The notes: a model not told the origin generated them from the letters alone. 64,000 nt of DNA from CAIKMD01 sp036501365 (GCA_036501365.1 DASYAL010000060.1:196478-260477), one strand, 5' to 3'. Counted from the first letter of the stretch, positions 41,709-53,000 are shown. Made by a program: numbers and translations.

Positions 41709-44681
41709 ATGCCGCCCGCGATCTATTCGATTCCCCCCGAGCAGCCGTTCCTCGACACGCTTGTCGCCGGGCTGATGCGTCGCGCCGGTACGGCGCCGCT
41801 GGCCTTGGCCCGCATGATCGTGCTGCTGCCGACCCGCCGCGCCGCACGCAGCCTGCGCGAGGCCTTCCTGCGCGCCGGCAACGGCGCGGCAATGCTGCTG
41901 CCGCGGATGCTGCCCGTGGGGGATCTCGATCCCGACGAGCTGGCGTTGCTGGCCGACGAGAGCGAAAGCGGCGACGGCTTCGAGGTCCCGCCCGCCGTTC
42001 CCGAGCTGCGCCGCCGTCTGCTGCTGACGCAATTGGTGCGCAAATATGCCGAAAGCGGCGGCGATCCGATCGCGCTGGGCCCCCTCCCACTTGGCCAGGC
42101 GGCGCCCTTGGCGCGCGAGCTCGCGCGCTTCCTCGACGAGGCGCATGCCGAAGGTTGCGACCTCGCCAAGCTCGGCGAACTTGTGCCGCAAGAGCTCGCC
42201 GAGCATTGGCGCCAGGTGGTCGCGTTCCTCGACATCCTGCGCGTTCATTGGCCGGCGATTCTGTCGTCGCTCGGCTGCCTTGATCCGGGCGAACGGCGCA
42301 ATCGATTGCTCGCCGCGCAGGCCGAAGCCTGGCGGTTGCGCCCGCCACCGGGCCCGGTGATCGCCGCCGGTATCACCGGCGGCGTGCCAGCGGTCGCGGC
42401 GCTGATGAAGGTCGTCGCGCAACTGCCCCAAGGCGCGGTCGTGCTGCCGGGCCTCGACGCCGAAGCCGACGGCGCGATGTGGGAATTGATCCTCGCTGAT
42501 CCCGCGCATCCGCAGCATGTGATGGCGAAATTCCTCGACGAGCTCGGCGTCGAGCGCGGCGCGGTCGAGCCGTGGTTGCGCGCCCGCGCAGCGCTGCCGC
42601 GCGCGACGCTGCTGCGCGAGGCGTTGGCCCCGGCCGCGCTCACCCATCGCTGGCGCTTCGTCTCGGGACTCGACGCGCGCGCCCTCGATGGCTTGCGCCG
42701 GCTCGATTGCGCCGGGCCACAAGAGGAAGCGGGCGCGATTGCGCTGTTGCTGCGCGAGGCGCTCGAAGAGCCGGGCCGCACAGCGGCGCTGGTGACGCCC
42801 GACCGCGATCTCGCGCGCCGCGTCGCCGCCGAGCTGCGGCGCTGGGACATCGATATCGACGATTCCGCCGGCCTGCCGCTCAACCGCACGCCGCCGGGCG
42901 TGTTCCTCCGCCTCGTGCTCGATCTTGCCGCCGAGCAATGGGCGCCGCTGCCACTGCTCGCGGTGCTGAAGCATCCGCTCTGCGGCTGCGGCCTGCCGTC
43001 CGGGGCGATCCGCGAGCGGGTTCGGGCGTTGGAGCAGGCGGCCCTGCGCGGCGCGCGGCCCAAGCCCGGCGCCGCTGGTTTGCGCGAGTTGCTTCCTGCC
43101 GAGCGCCGGCTGCTGCGCGATCTCGTCGATCGCGTCGATGCCGCGACGGCGCCGCTGATCGCGGCGCTTGCCGCCGGCAAGGCCGATCTTGCCACGGTGG
43201 TCGCGGCGCATATCGCTTGCTGCGAGAGTCTCGCCGCGAGCGATGAGGAATCGGGCGCGGCGCGGCTGTGGCGCGAGCCCGCCGGGGAGGCCGCCGCGCT
43301 TTTCCTCAACGAGTTGCTGCAAGAAGCGCAAGGCTTCCCCGAGTTTCGCGGCGGCGAATATCCGGCGCTGTTCGAATCGCTGCTCGCGGGACCGGTGGTG
43401 CGGCCATCTTATGGGCGTCATCCACGGCTCTTCATCTGGGGCTTGCTCGAAGCGCGCTTGCAGCAGGCCGATCTGATCGTGCTCGGCGGACTCAACGAAG
43501 GCGTCTGGCCAGCCGCGATCGGCAGCGATCCCTGGCTGTCGCGGCCGATGCGGCAGAGCTTCGGCTTGCCGCCGCCGGAGCGCCGCATCGGCGGCGCGGC
43601 ACATGATTTCGCGCTGGCGCTTAGCGCCCGCGTGGTGGTGATGACGCGCGCCGCCCGTGTCGAGGGCACGCCCACCGTGCCGTCGCGCTGGCTGTTGCGG
43701 CTCGACACCGTGCTGCGCGCGGCCGGCATCGAGAATCGTCTCGGCGCCGATGCCGCGCCGCTTTCCTGGCAAGCGAAGCTCGACACGCCGGCCGGGCCGC
43801 CGCGCCCGGCCGTGCCGCCGGCGCCGAGCCCGCCACGCGCGGCGCGGCCGCGCAAGCTCTCGATCACCGAGATCGAGACCTGGCGCCGCGATCCTTATGC
43901 GATCTATGCACGCCACGTCTTACGGCTGAAGGCGCTCGAGCCGCTCGACGCCGATCCCGGCGCCGCCGATCGCGGCATCGTCATCCACGACGCGCTGGCG
44001 AATTTTCTCAAGGCTTATCCGAAACAGCTTCCTGGCGACGCGATGACGCGGCTTCTGGCGCTCGGCGAGCAAAGCTTCGGTCCGCTGCTGGCGCGGCCGG
44101 GCATCTGGGCCTTTTGGTGGCCGCGCTATCGCCGTATCGCCGAATGGATCGCGGCGCTGGAAGCGGAGCGCCGGCCACTGCTCGATGACGTTCTAGCCGA
44201 GATCAATGGCAAGATGACGCTGGACGCGCCGGGCGGGCCGTTCGAGATCGTCGGCCGCGCCGACCGCATCGAGCGGCGCCGTGACGGTACCGTCGCGATC
44301 GTCGACTACAAGACCGGCGGCGTGCCCGAAGTTGGCGAGATCGCCGAAGGCTTCACGCCGCAACTCGCGCTCGAAGCGGCAATGATCGAGCAGGGCGGTT
44401 TCACCGGCATCGCGAAAAGCGCGGTTGGCGAGCTCGCCTATTGGAAGCTCGGTGGCGGCGATCCGGCGGGCAAGGTGATGCGGCGCGCCGACGAGCCGGC
44501 CGAGTTGCGCGCGCTGATCGACCGCACCCTCGCCGGAATGAAAGAGCTGATCGCGGCTTTCGACGATCCGACGCGGCCCTATCTCGCGATGCCGCGCCTC
44601 GACCGCGCGCCGCGCTATTCCGACTATGCGCATCTCGAGCGCGTCAAGGAATGGCAGGCCGGCGAAGAGGAAGAGGAATGA
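41709..44681 (+). CDS. addB: Double-strand break repair protein AddB
   Basis: A 990-residue AddB of the alphaproteobacterial type, with a helicase-like N-terminal part lacking a strong Walker A, GLLEARLQQADLIVLGGLNE in the middle, and a C-terminal PD-(D/E)XK nuclease with IVDYKTGGVPE (catalytic Asp and Lys). With AddA it resects double-strand breaks for RecA loading and replaces RecBCD. Starts 12 bases after murU and overlaps addA by 4 bases (ATGA). Confidence 0.92.
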   Translation: MPPAIYSIPPEQPFLDTLVAGLMRRAGTAPLALARMIVLLPTRRAARSLREAFLRAGNGAAMLLPRMLPVGDLDPDELALLADESESGDGFEVPPAVPELRRRLLLTQLVRKYAESGGDPIALGPLPLGQAAPLARELARFLDEAHAEGCDLAKLGELVPQELAEHWRQVVAFLDILRVHWPAILSSLGCLDPGERRNRLLAAQAEAWRLRPPPGPVIAAGITGGVPAVAALMKVVAQLPQGAVVLPGLDAEADGAMWELILADPAHPQHVMAKFLDELGVERGAVEPWLRARAALPRATLLREALAPAALTHRWRFVSGLDARALDGLRRLDCAGPQEEAGAIALLLREALEEPGRTAALVTPDRDLARRVAAELRRWDIDIDDSAGLPLNRTPPGVFLRLVLDLAAEQWAPLPLLAVLKHPLCGCGLPSGAIRERVRALEQAALRGARPKPGAAGLRELLPAERRLLRDLVDRVDAATAPLIAALAAGKADLATVVAAHIACCESLAASDEESGAARLWREPAGEAAALFLNELLQEAQGFPEFRGGEYPALFESLLAGPVVRPSYGRHPRLFIWGLLEARLQQADLIVLGGLNEGVWPAAIGSDPWLSRPMRQSFGLPPPERRIGGAAHDFALALSARVVVMTRAARVEGTPTVPSRWLLRLDTVLRAAGIENRLGADAAPLSWQAKLDTPAGPPRPAVPPAPSPPRAARPRKLSITEIETWRRDPYAIYARHVLRLKALEPLDADPGAADRGIVIHDALANFLKAYPKQLPGDAMTRLLALGEQSFGPLLARPGIWAFWWPRYRRIAEWIAALEAERRPLLDDVLAEINGKMTLDAPGGPFEIVGRADRIERRRDGTVAIVDYKTGGVPEVGEIAEGFTPQLALEAAMIEQGGFTGIAKSAVGELAYWKLGGGDPAGKVMRRADEPAELRALIDRTLAGMKELIAAFDDPTRPYLAMPRLDRAPRYSDYAHLERVKEWQAGEEEEE

Positions 44682-47600
44682 GCGACGCCGCGTGCGATCC
44701 CTTGCCGCTCGATCCGGGCCGGCAGCAGCGCAAGGCCTATGAGCGCGACGCCACGGTCTGGGTCGAGGCTTCGGCCGGCACCGGCAAGACCACGGTGTTG
44801 ACGCGTCGCGTGCTGTCGCTGCTGCTCGCCAAGACGCCGCCCTCGCGCATCCTCTGCCTGACCTTCACCAAGGCGGCGGCGGCCGAGATGGCCAACCGCA
44901 TTAACAGGACGCTCTCTGAATGGGCAACGATGCCCGAGGGCGAGCTTGCGCAGACTCTTGTCGACGACCTTGGCGCAAATCCCGATCCCGCGCTCCTCGA
45001 CTATGCGCGCCAGCTTTTCGCGCGCGTGCTCGACGCGCCTGGCGGCATCACCATCGCGACGATCCACGCTTTCTGCCAATCGCTGCTCCGGCGCTTTCCG
45101 ATCGAAGCCAGCGTCGCGCCGCATTTCGAATTGATGGATGAGCGCTCGAGCGCCGAGGCGCTGACGGCGGCGCGTGAGGCGGTGCTGCAGCGCGCGCGCG
45201 ACGACCGCGGGTCCGATCTCGCCGACGCGCTCGGCAAGGCCGTACAACATTCGCATGAGGAGAAATTCACCGAGCTCCTGGCCGCGCTCGCGCAGGAGCG
45301 CGCGCGGCTGTTCCAAGCGATCGGGGGGAAATTCGATGCTTTCGCGGCTACGCTGCGGCGGGTGCTCGGCGTCCGCGACGGCGAGACCGCCGACAGCGTC
45401 GTCGCCGGGGCCTGTGTGGCGCAGGCTTGCGACGAAGACAGCTTGCGCGCGGCGTCGCAAGCGATGTGCGCCAGCAAGAGCAAGCGCGATAACCTGCGCG
45501 GCCGTATCGTCGCCGCCTGGCTCGGCGAGCACGACGCGCGCGCCGGCGGCTTCGACGCGTATCTGTGCGCCTTTTTCACCGCGGAAGGATCGGGGCCGCG
45601 TTTCACCGATCTCGTGACCGTCGCCTTGAAGCGGCAGCAGCCGCACGTCGCGGCGTGCCTCGAAGCCGAGGCGGAGCGGCTGCAGGCGATCCGGCAGCGG
45701 CGTTGCGCCGCCGAGATCTACGCCGCGACGCGGGCGATCGCGCGGCTCGGCGCGGCGATGCTCGAGGAATACGAGCACCACAAGAGGGCGCGCGCGCTGC
45801 TCGATTACGACGATCTCATCCTCAAGACGCGCGACCTGTTGCTCCGGCCCGGGATCGCGCCCTGGGTGCTGTTCAAGCTCGATGGCGGGCTCGACCACAT
45901 CCTGGTCGACGAGGCGCAGGACACGAATCCCGAGCAATGGCAGATCGTGCAGCTGATCGCCGAGGAATTCTTCACCGGCGAAGGCGCGCGCGAGGCGCGG
46001 CGCACGGTCTTCGCCGTCGGCGACGCCAAGCAATCGATCTACAGCTTCCAGCGCGCCGATCCGGCGAAGTTCATCGACGTTCGCGGGCATTTCGAGCGCG
46101 TTGCCGGCGAAACCTGGCGGCGCGTGCCGCTCGAAATCTCCTTTCGCTCGGTCGCGGCGGTGCTTGCCGCGGTTGATGGCGTGTTCGCGGCCGGCAATGC
46201 CCAGGACGGCGTTGCGCTCGACGGGCAGGTCATCCGCCATATCGCGCGCCGTCAGGGCGATGGCGGGGTGGTGGAGCTTTGGCCGCCGATCCGGCCGGTG
46301 CCCGATCCGGGCGGCACGCCGTGGGAGCTGCCGGTGACGCAACGCGCTGCGGGCGAGCCGCGGGCGCAGCTGGCGCAGGCGATCGCCGCGCGCGTCGCCG
46401 ATTGGCTTGCGCGCAGCGAGCGGCTCGAGGCGCATGACCGGCCGATCCGCGCCAGCGACGTGATGGTGCTGGTGCGTCGCCGCGGCCCCTTCGTCGCCGA
46501 GCTGGTGCGCAATCTGAAGAAACGCGACGTGCCGGTCGCGGGCGTCGATCGCATGATCCTCACCGAGCAGCTCGCGGTCGAGGACATGATGGCGCTGGCG
46601 CAATTCCTGCTGTTGCCCGAGGACGATCTCACCCTCGCCGCGGTACTGAAAGGCCCGCTCTTCGGCTTCTCCGAGGAAGAGCTGTTCGCCCTCGCCTGGC
46701 GGCGGGCGGCGACGCTCTGGGCAGCGCTGCGCGAGCGGCATGAGGAATCGCCGGCCTTCAGTCGCGCCGAAGCGGAATTGAGCGCGTTGCTCGCGCGGGT
46801 CGATTTCGTCCCGCCTTACGAGCTTTTCGCCGACGTGCTGAGCGCGCGGGGCGGGCGCCGGGCGATGCTGGCGCGGCTCGGCCCGGAAGCCGCCGATCCG
46901 CTCGACGAGTTGCTCGCCGCCGCGCTCGCCTATGAGCGTGCGCATGGCGTGTCGCTGCAGGGCTTCCTCCATTGGCTCGCTTCGGGGACGGCGGAGATCA
47001 AGCGCGATCTCGATCAAGGCGCGCGCGACGAGGTGCGAATTCTCACGGTGCACGGCGCCAAGGGACTCGAGGCGCCGATCGTCTTCCTGCCCGACACGCT
47101 GCAAATGCCGCAGAAGACGCCGCCGCTGCTGTGGAGCGATGATGGTCTGCCGCTGTGGCTGGCGGCGCGCGAGGCGCTGCCGCGCGCGGCTCAGGCCGCA
47201 TTCGACGCGGCCAAACGCAAGCGCGACCAGGAATACCGGCGTTTGCTCTATGTCGCGATGACGCGCGCCGCCGACCGGCTTTACGTCTGCGGCTGGGAGA
47301 CCAAGCGGCGGCCGCCGGCCGGGAATTGGCATGCGCTGGTGGCCGAGGGGCTGAAGACCGCCGGTGCCGAAACCTTCGATTTCGCGACCGAGCGTTTCCC
47401 CGGCGCCACGGCCTGGCTGGGCGAGGGGCTGCGCCTTCATCATCCGCAGACTGGCAGGCCCGGCGCCGCGCGGCCGGCAATGCTGTCGCCGGCGCCGTCG
47501 ACGCTGCTGCCCGAGTGGTGCTGGCGTCCGCCGCCGCCGGAGCCCGCGCCGCCCAAGCCGCTCGCCCCCTCGCAGCCGCGTGCCGAGGAGCCGCCGGCGC

Positions 47601-48118
47601 GCTTGCCGCTGGGCGAGGATCGGGGTGCCGCGTTTTTGCGCGGACGCCTCGTCCATCGTTTGCTGCAGAGTCTGCCGGCGCTCGAGCCGGCGCGGCGCGA
47701 AGCCGCCGCGCGGCGCTTCCTGGCGCTGCCGGTGCACGGCCTCGCCGCGGCCGAGCAGCAGATGATTCTCGGCGAGACGCTGGCCGTGCTGGAACATCCC
47801 GATTTCGCGCCGCTCTTCGGCCCCGGCTCGGCGGCCGAGGTGCCGGTCGTCGGCCTGGTCGGCGGACGGGCGCTGTCGGGCCAGATCGACCGGCTGGTGG
47901 TCGAGGGGCCCACGGTGCTGATCGTCGACTACAAGACCATCCGGCCGGTGCCTGCGGCACTCGATGAGGTGCCGGCGCTCTATCTCGACCAGCTCGCCGC
48001 CTATCGCGCCGCGGTCGCAGCGGTCTTTCCGGGCAAGGAGATCCGCGCCGCCCTGCTCTGGACCGATGGGCCGGCGTTGATGCCGGTGCCGGCGGAAAAG
48101 CTCGGCTTTCCGGTATGA
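44678..48118 (+). CDS. addA: Double-strand break repair helicase AddA
   Basis: A 1146-residue UvrD/Rep-superfamily helicase-nuclease: Walker A ASAGTGKTTVLTRRV with Lys37, LCLTFTKAAAAEM (Ia), LVDEAQDTNPEQW (II), FSFQRADP-like motif III region, ILTVHGAKGLEAPIVFLPD (V), YVAMTRAADRLYVCG (VI) and a C-terminal nuclease with LIVDYKTIRPVP. An Ala/Pro linker lies at about 930-975. ATG 44678 overlaps the addB stop; longer frames upstream lie in addB. Works with AddB in homologous recombination. Confidence 0.94.
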   Translation: MSDAACDPLPLDPGRQQRKAYERDATVWVEASAGTGKTTVLTRRVLSLLLAKTPPSRILCLTFTKAAAAEMANRINRTLSEWATMPEGELAQTLVDDLGANPDPALLDYARQLFARVLDAPGGITIATIHAFCQSLLRRFPIEASVAPHFELMDERSSAEALTAAREAVLQRARDDRGSDLADALGKAVQHSHEEKFTELLAALAQERARLFQAIGGKFDAFAATLRRVLGVRDGETADSVVAGACVAQACDEDSLRAASQAMCASKSKRDNLRGRIVAAWLGEHDARAGGFDAYLCAFFTAEGSGPRFTDLVTVALKRQQPHVAACLEAEAERLQAIRQRRCAAEIYAATRAIARLGAAMLEEYEHHKRARALLDYDDLILKTRDLLLRPGIAPWVLFKLDGGLDHILVDEAQDTNPEQWQIVQLIAEEFFTGEGAREARRTVFAVGDAKQSIYSFQRADPAKFIDVRGHFERVAGETWRRVPLEISFRSVAAVLAAVDGVFAAGNAQDGVALDGQVIRHIARRQGDGGVVELWPPIRPVPDPGGTPWELPVTQRAAGEPRAQLAQAIAARVADWLARSERLEAHDRPIRASDVMVLVRRRGPFVAELVRNLKKRDVPVAGVDRMILTEQLAVEDMMALAQFLLLPEDDLTLAAVLKGPLFGFSEEELFALAWRRAATLWAALRERHEESPAFSRAEAELSALLARVDFVPPYELFADVLSARGGRRAMLARLGPEAADPLDELLAAALAYERAHGVSLQGFLHWLASGTAEIKRDLDQGARDEVRILTVHGAKGLEAPIVFLPDTLQMPQKTPPLLWSDDGLPLWLAAREALPRAAQAAFDAAKRKRDQEYRRLLYVAMTRAADRLYVCGWETKRRPPAGNWHALVAEGLKTAGAETFDFATERFPGATAWLGEGLRLHHPQTGRPGAARPAMLSPAPSTLLPEWCWRPPPPEPAPPKPLAPSQPRAEEPPARLPLGEDRGAAFLRGRLVHRLLQSLPALEPARREAAARRFLALPVHGLAAAEQQMILGETLAVLEHPDFAPLFGPGSAAEVPVVGLVGGRALSGQIDRLVVEGPTVLIVDYKTIRPVPAALDEVPALYLDQLAAYRAAVAAVFPGKEIRAALLWTDGPALMPVPAEKLGFPV

Positions 48119-48203
48119 CGCGGCGGCATGGCCGCCCGGCCCCGGGTTGCGACCGCAGCCTCGGTTGCCTAAGTTTCACGGACGCTGCCCGCAGGAGAAC
48201 AAA

Positions 48204-48524
48204 ATGGCGACGACCAAGATCACCGACACGTCTTTCGAAGCCGATGTGCTGCGGGCCTCGGGTCCAGTCCTGGTTGATTTCTGGGCCGAATGGTGCGGTC
48301 CCTGCAAGCAGATCGGCCCCTATCTCGAAGAGATCGCGGCGGCGATGAAGGACAAACTCACCGTCGCCAAGATCAATATCGACGAGAACCCGCAGACGCC
48401 CACCAAATATGGTGTCCATGGCATTCCGACCCTCATGCTGTTCAAGAACGGCCAGGTCGCCGCGACCAAGATCGGCGCCCTGCCGAAAAGCAAACTGGTC
48501 GAGTGGGTTAACTCCGTCCTCTAG
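48204..48524 (+). CDS. trxA: Thioredoxin
   Basis: A 106-residue thioredoxin with the redox-active WCGPC in VDFWAEWCGPCKQI and cis-Pro in HGIPTLMLF. A cytoplasmic disulfide reductant for ribonucleotide reductase, peroxiredoxins and others. AGGAGA at 48193-48198 fixes ATG 48204. Follows addA by 85 bases. A GC palindrome at 48537-48552 lies after the stop. Confidence 0.95.
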   Translation: MATTKITDTSFEADVLRASGPVLVDFWAEWCGPCKQIGPYLEEIAAAMKDKLTVAKINIDENPQTPTKYGVHGIPTLMLFKNGQVAATKIGALPKSKLVEWVNSVL

Positions 48525-48536
48525 GTCTCGAAAAGC

Positions 48537-48552
48537 GCCGCCCGCGGGCGGC
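48537..48552. terminator. GC-rich palindrome after trxA, weak terminator candidate
   Basis: GCCGCC-CGCG-GGCGGC can fold to a 6-bp stem 13 bases after the trxA stop, preceded by AAAA and followed by ATTGCTAAG, without a proper U-tract. Confidence 0.3.
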
Positions 48553-48673
48553 ATTGCTAAGACCGCGTTAAGAATTTCCCCCGCAAGATAGTCGTGGCGG
48601 CACCGGGCCCGCCGCGCGGCCCGGGCTGCGCGCGATCGCGTGCGCTGCCGTAGCGGAATCGGGGACTGGGGCC

Positions 48674-49042
48674 ATGCAGAAGATACTCGTCATCGACGAC
48701 AACCTAGTCGTCCGCAACACCATCGTTCAGATCCTCGAAAGCGAGGGTTACGAGGTGATCAGCGCCGAGGACGGCCGCCGCGGCCTCTACGTCTTTCGCA
48801 GCGAGCGCCCCGATCTCGTCGTCACCGATATCATCATGCCGGAGAAGGAAGGCATCGAGACCATCCGCGATATCCGCGGCGAGGTCCCCGATGCGAAAAT
48901 CATCGCGATTTCCGGCGGCGGCCGCATCGGCAACACCGATTTTCTGAAGATCGCGCGTCAGCTCGGCGCCTCGGACATCGTGGCGAAGCCGCTCGATCCC
49001 GATCACTTCCTCGACGTCGTCAAGAACTGCCTCGCAGCCTGA
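48674..49042 (+). CDS. Single-domain (CheY-like) response regulator
   Basis: A 122-residue receiver domain with no output domain. ILVIDDN acidic pair, phospho-acceptor D52 in LVVTDIIMPEKEG, Ser/Thr switch in AISGGG and K105 in DIVAKPLD are intact. Downstream are an EAL-like protein gene (98 bases later) and a large PAS kinase gene, all on one strand, so this regulator is the likely phosphorylation target of that kinase, which lacks its own receiver. The output route is unknown. Confidence 0.88.
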   Translation: MQKILVIDDNLVVRNTIVQILESEGYEVISAEDGRRGLYVFRSERPDLVVTDIIMPEKEGIETIRDIRGEVPDAKIIAISGGGRIGNTDFLKIARQLGASDIVAKPLDPDHFLDVVKNCLAA

Positions 49043-49139
49043 TCGCACGGCGCATTCTCCTGTTTCTCGCCATGGCTCAAGCTCTCATCCGCCGCCGCTG
49101 CGCTCTCGCCGGCCCGCGCGTTTCCGACCGGAGGCCGTC

Positions 49140-49994
49140 ATGGCGATGAGCGACCGCAGCAATGCCGCCAAGACGGCGCGGCGGAACGCGCCGTCGGCGA
49201 ACCGCCTCGACCTTAGTGATCCCGATGCGCGCATCAACGAGATGCTGGGCCAGGTCAGCTATTGCTATCGCCCAAGCTGGGACCCGGCGCGCAGCGTGAT
49301 CGCCGCCTATCTCTGCGTTCCGATGCTGCCGGACGGAACGAGCGACGCGCAGCGGCGCGAAGCGGCGCTGATCTTTGGCGATGACGCCTCGGCGATCGAG
49401 AAGCTCGACGTCGCCGTCCTCCGGCATGCGATCAGCGTGCTCGAGGGCCTGATGCGCGACAAGCGCAAGCTGCTCGTCACCACGCCGGTCCATTTCGAGA
49501 CTCTCGCCGTCGCCGTGCATCGCCAACGCTACATCGAGGTCCTGCGGACGAAGCTCGCCTCCGACGCCGCCTCGCTCCTCGTCATCGAGCTCGTCAACGT
49601 GCCTGACGGCGTGCCGCAGGCGCGCCTGCTCGAGATCACTTCGCCGCTGCGCGCGCATGCGCGCGCGGTGATCGCGCGGCTGCGCCCGGAGACGGCGGAG
49701 TTCGGGCAGTTCGCCGGCTCGCGCATCTCCGCCGTCGGCTGCGATCTCAGCCGCCATACCGGCTCGGAAACGACGATGATGCAACAGATGGCGCGTTTCG
49801 GGCGCGGCGCGGCCAAGGCAGGCATGGCGACTTATCTGCGCGGCGTGCGCAGCCTCAGCCTGACGACCGCCGCACTTGGCGCGGGCTTCGCCCATATCGA
49901 CGGCGACGCGATCGCGGCGAACGTCGATCAGCCGCGCGGCATCGTTGAGTTCAGTCTCTTCGATCTCTACGACTCGACGACGCCCAAGGGCTGA
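49140..49994 (+). CDS. Degenerate EAL-like domain protein
   Basis: A 284-residue protein with the strand order of an EAL domain but without catalytic residues: SLLVIELVNVPDGVPQARL sits where EAL domains have the LVLEITE strand, ISAVGCDLS where the DDFG strand lies, and AGFAHIDGDAIA near the C-terminus. No EAL/ExL, DDFG or KID residues are kept, so c-di-GMP hydrolysis is unlikely; it could bind a ligand or a protein. GGAGG at 49131-49135 supports ATG 49140. It ends 6 bases before the PAS kinase. The fold call is tentative. Confidence 0.6.
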   Translation: MAMSDRSNAAKTARRNAPSANRLDLSDPDARINEMLGQVSYCYRPSWDPARSVIAAYLCVPMLPDGTSDAQRREAALIFGDDASAIEKLDVAVLRHAISVLEGLMRDKRKLLVTTPVHFETLAVAVHRQRYIEVLRTKLASDAASLLVIELVNVPDGVPQARLLEITSPLRAHARAVIARLRPETAEFGQFAGSRISAVGCDLSRHTGSETTMMQQMARFGRGAAKAGMATYLRGVRSLSLTTAALGAGFAHIDGDAIAANVDQPRGIVEFSLFDLYDSTTPKG

Positions 49995-50000
49995 CCCGCG

Positions 50001-53000
50001 ATGAACTCGCCCGCCGCACCGCCTGGGTCGCAGCCTGTCTCTGCCCGCCCGCGCCGCGCTGCGGCGCCAACGCTCCGGCCTGGCCAGGTCATTCTCGCCA
50101 TCGGCGCGCTGCTCATGGTCACGGTGCCGCTGGTGTGCGGCTATTTCGTAAGCTCGCTCTACCGCAGCGAAGTCGCCGCGATCCATAGCCGGCTCGAAAT
50201 CCCGGCGCATGCGCTGGCGCATTCGACGGGCGCGATCACGCACAACGCGGACGCGGCGCTGCGCAACATCCAGGCGGCGCTACGCGACACCGGCGACGGC
50301 CAGCTCGCCGCCGCAGCCGCGCGCCAGATCGAGCACTATCACGACGGCGTCAGCGTCGCGATCAGCCGCGTCGCGATCTACGATGTCGCGGGCGAGCCGC
50401 TCGCGCGCGGCCCCGGTGAGCCGCCGGGCAAGGGATCGGTCCCGGATTACGACTTCTTCCGCCGCCAGGCAGCCGCCACGGGCGATGCCATGCTGGTCAG
50501 CGATCTCGTACCGGATCCCGTCGACGGCGCGCCGATGATTATCCTGAGCCGGCGGATCGTCGATCGCGCCGGCAAGCTGCGCGGCGTCGCTGCAGTGTAT
50601 ATCGGAGCGGCTTCTATCGAGAGCCTCTTTGATGCGCTGCAGATGCCGGTCGGGTCGACCATCACGGCGTTCAATCGCGATGGCCGCATGCTGATGCGGA
50701 CGCCGACGATCCACCTCGGCGATCCCGAAACGAAGTTCGATTTCGCGCGCGGACCGGTCTTCCCGGCCTTCCGCGACGGCCCGTCGACCGGAAGCTTCGC
50801 GAAATTCAAGACCTATAGCGGGGTCGACCGGTTCGTCGCCGGCGTCGGCGGCCACGACGCGCCCATCATCGTCGCCGCCGGCTGGGATGTAAGCAAGGCG
50901 CTCGCGCCCTGGCGCAGGACATCCGAAGCGATCATCGGCGGTACCGCGGCGGTTCTCGCCCTCGTGCTCGCGATGCTCATCCATCTGCGCGGTCAGATTC
51001 GCCGCAACGATGCGCTGCTCGCGCAGGTCTCCGAGGCCGAGCAGCGTCAGCGCGACCTGATTACCGCCTTGCCCGACGCTGTCGCGATCATCAACGACCG
51101 GCTCGCGATCGAATTCGCCAATCCCGCCGCCGAGCGGCTTTACGGCTATGGCGCGGGCGAGATGAGCGGCATTGTCATCACCGATGTCATGGCCTCGCCG
51201 GCGAAGGACGCCGACCGCGAAAGCGCGCGGCTCTACCTGCAGCGTGACGGTCAGAGCGCGAGCACGCGGGTGTTGCAGCGCAGCGCGAAACGCAAAGACG
51301 GGAGCGAATTCCCGGTCGAGATCAGCACCTGCCGTTACGACGCCGCCGAAGGATCCAAGCTGATCTCGGTCATCCGCGATGTCACGATGCGCCAGACCAA
51401 CGACCTTGCGCTGCATCGCGGCCGCAAAAACCTGGCGCGCGCGCAGAAGATGGCCGCGCTCGGCAGCTTCGAGCGCGATCTGCAGACCGGCTTCTTCGAA
51501 TGCTCCGACGAATTCCTGCACATCTGGGGATTACCGCCGGGGACCGAGGCCTCGCTCGCAATGCTCGTGGAGCGCGTTCATCCGCAGGACCGCGAGAGCT
51601 TCGTTGCCACGCGCGTCGCGGTGCTGTCGGGAAAGGCGATGCCGAAGTCCGAATTCCGCATCATCCGCCCCGACGGCGAGGAGCGCATTCTCTATCACGA
51701 ATATAGCGCCGACTTCGGTCCGGACGGCCGGCCGATGCGTTCCTTCGGCATCGTCCAAGATATCACCGAGCGCAAGCTCGCCGAGATCGTGCTCCGAAGC
51801 AGCCAGGAGAATCTGGCGCGGGCGCAGCGCATTGCCGCGATCGGCAGCTTCGACCGCGATCTCATCACCGGGCGTACCGAATGGTCGGAAGAGTTTGTTC
51901 GGATCTGGGGCATCACGGCGATGCCCGAGGGCGACACGGCCGACTTCCTCCTCGCTCGCGTCCATCCCGACGACCACGAGCGGTTCAAAGAGGGCCATGC
52001 GGCGGCGATCAACGACCAGCCGCTGCTGGCGCCCGATTTCCGCATCGTCCGGCCCGACGGCACCATCCGTATCCTGCACCGCGACTACGGTGTGATCCAC
52101 GATGGCAACGGCCGCGCGGTGCGGCTCTTCGGTACGGTGCAGGATGTCACCGAGCGCCGCGAGATCGAAAACGAGCTGCGCCGCAGCCGCGAGGACCTGG
52201 CGCGGGCGCAGGAGGTGGCGTCGATCGGCAGCTTCAGTCGCGACATTGCCACCGGCAAGACCGAGTGGTCGGACGAGTTCCTGCGCATTTGGGGCATCGA
52301 GGGGGCGATGCGCCCCGTCGCGGAATCGCTGGCGCAGATGGTCCATCCCGCCGACCGCAAGGCGTTCCTGCAGGGCCGCGATGCGGCCTTGCACCAGAAA
52401 TCCGGCATGTCGCTCGATTTCCGCGTTATGCGGCCCGACGGCGAGGAGCGCATCCTGCACCGCGAATACGGCGTCGTTTTCGACGATGCCGGCAAGGCGA
52501 CGCGCATGTTCGGCACCGTCCAGGACATCACCGAGCGCCGCCGCGCGGAGATCGAGCTGCGGCGCAGCCGCGAGAACATGGCGCGCGCGCAGCAGCTCGC
52601 CTGCATCGGCAGCTTCGAGCGCGATCTCGTCACCGGCACGATCGAGTGGAGCGAGGAGATGTTCCGTATCCTCGGGCTCGATCCAGCCGCGCCGCGACCC
52701 GGCGAGGCCTATCTCAACAACCTCGTGCATCCCGACGATTTCGAGCGCTTCGAGAATGCGCGGCGCGACGAGCTTGCCGGCACGACGATCGGGCCGATCG
52801 AGTACCGCGTCATCCGGGTCGACGGCGTCGAGCGGATCATGCGCCGCGAGAGCGCGGTCACCTTCGATGCCGACAAGCGGCCGATCCGCCTCTTCGGCAC
52901 GCTGCAGGACATCACCGAGCGTAAGCGCGCCGAGCTCCAAATCATCGAGAGCCATGAGAATCTGATGCGCGCCCAGCGCATCGCCAACATGGGCAGCTTC

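Noticed and set aside
40959..47797. Very long antisense open frames opposite murU-addB and addA (about 1000 codons each)
   Set aside because: They are Arg/Gly/Ala/His-rich with no domain, lie wholly opposite well-identified genes, and arise from the GC-rich third codon positions of those genes. Similar ones opposite polA, chvG, divL and the amidase were dismissed for the same reason.
48537..48552. Perfect GC palindrome after trxA as a firm terminator
   Set aside because: It lacks a U-tract and could equally be chance in 65-70% GC sequence; kept only as a weak candidate.
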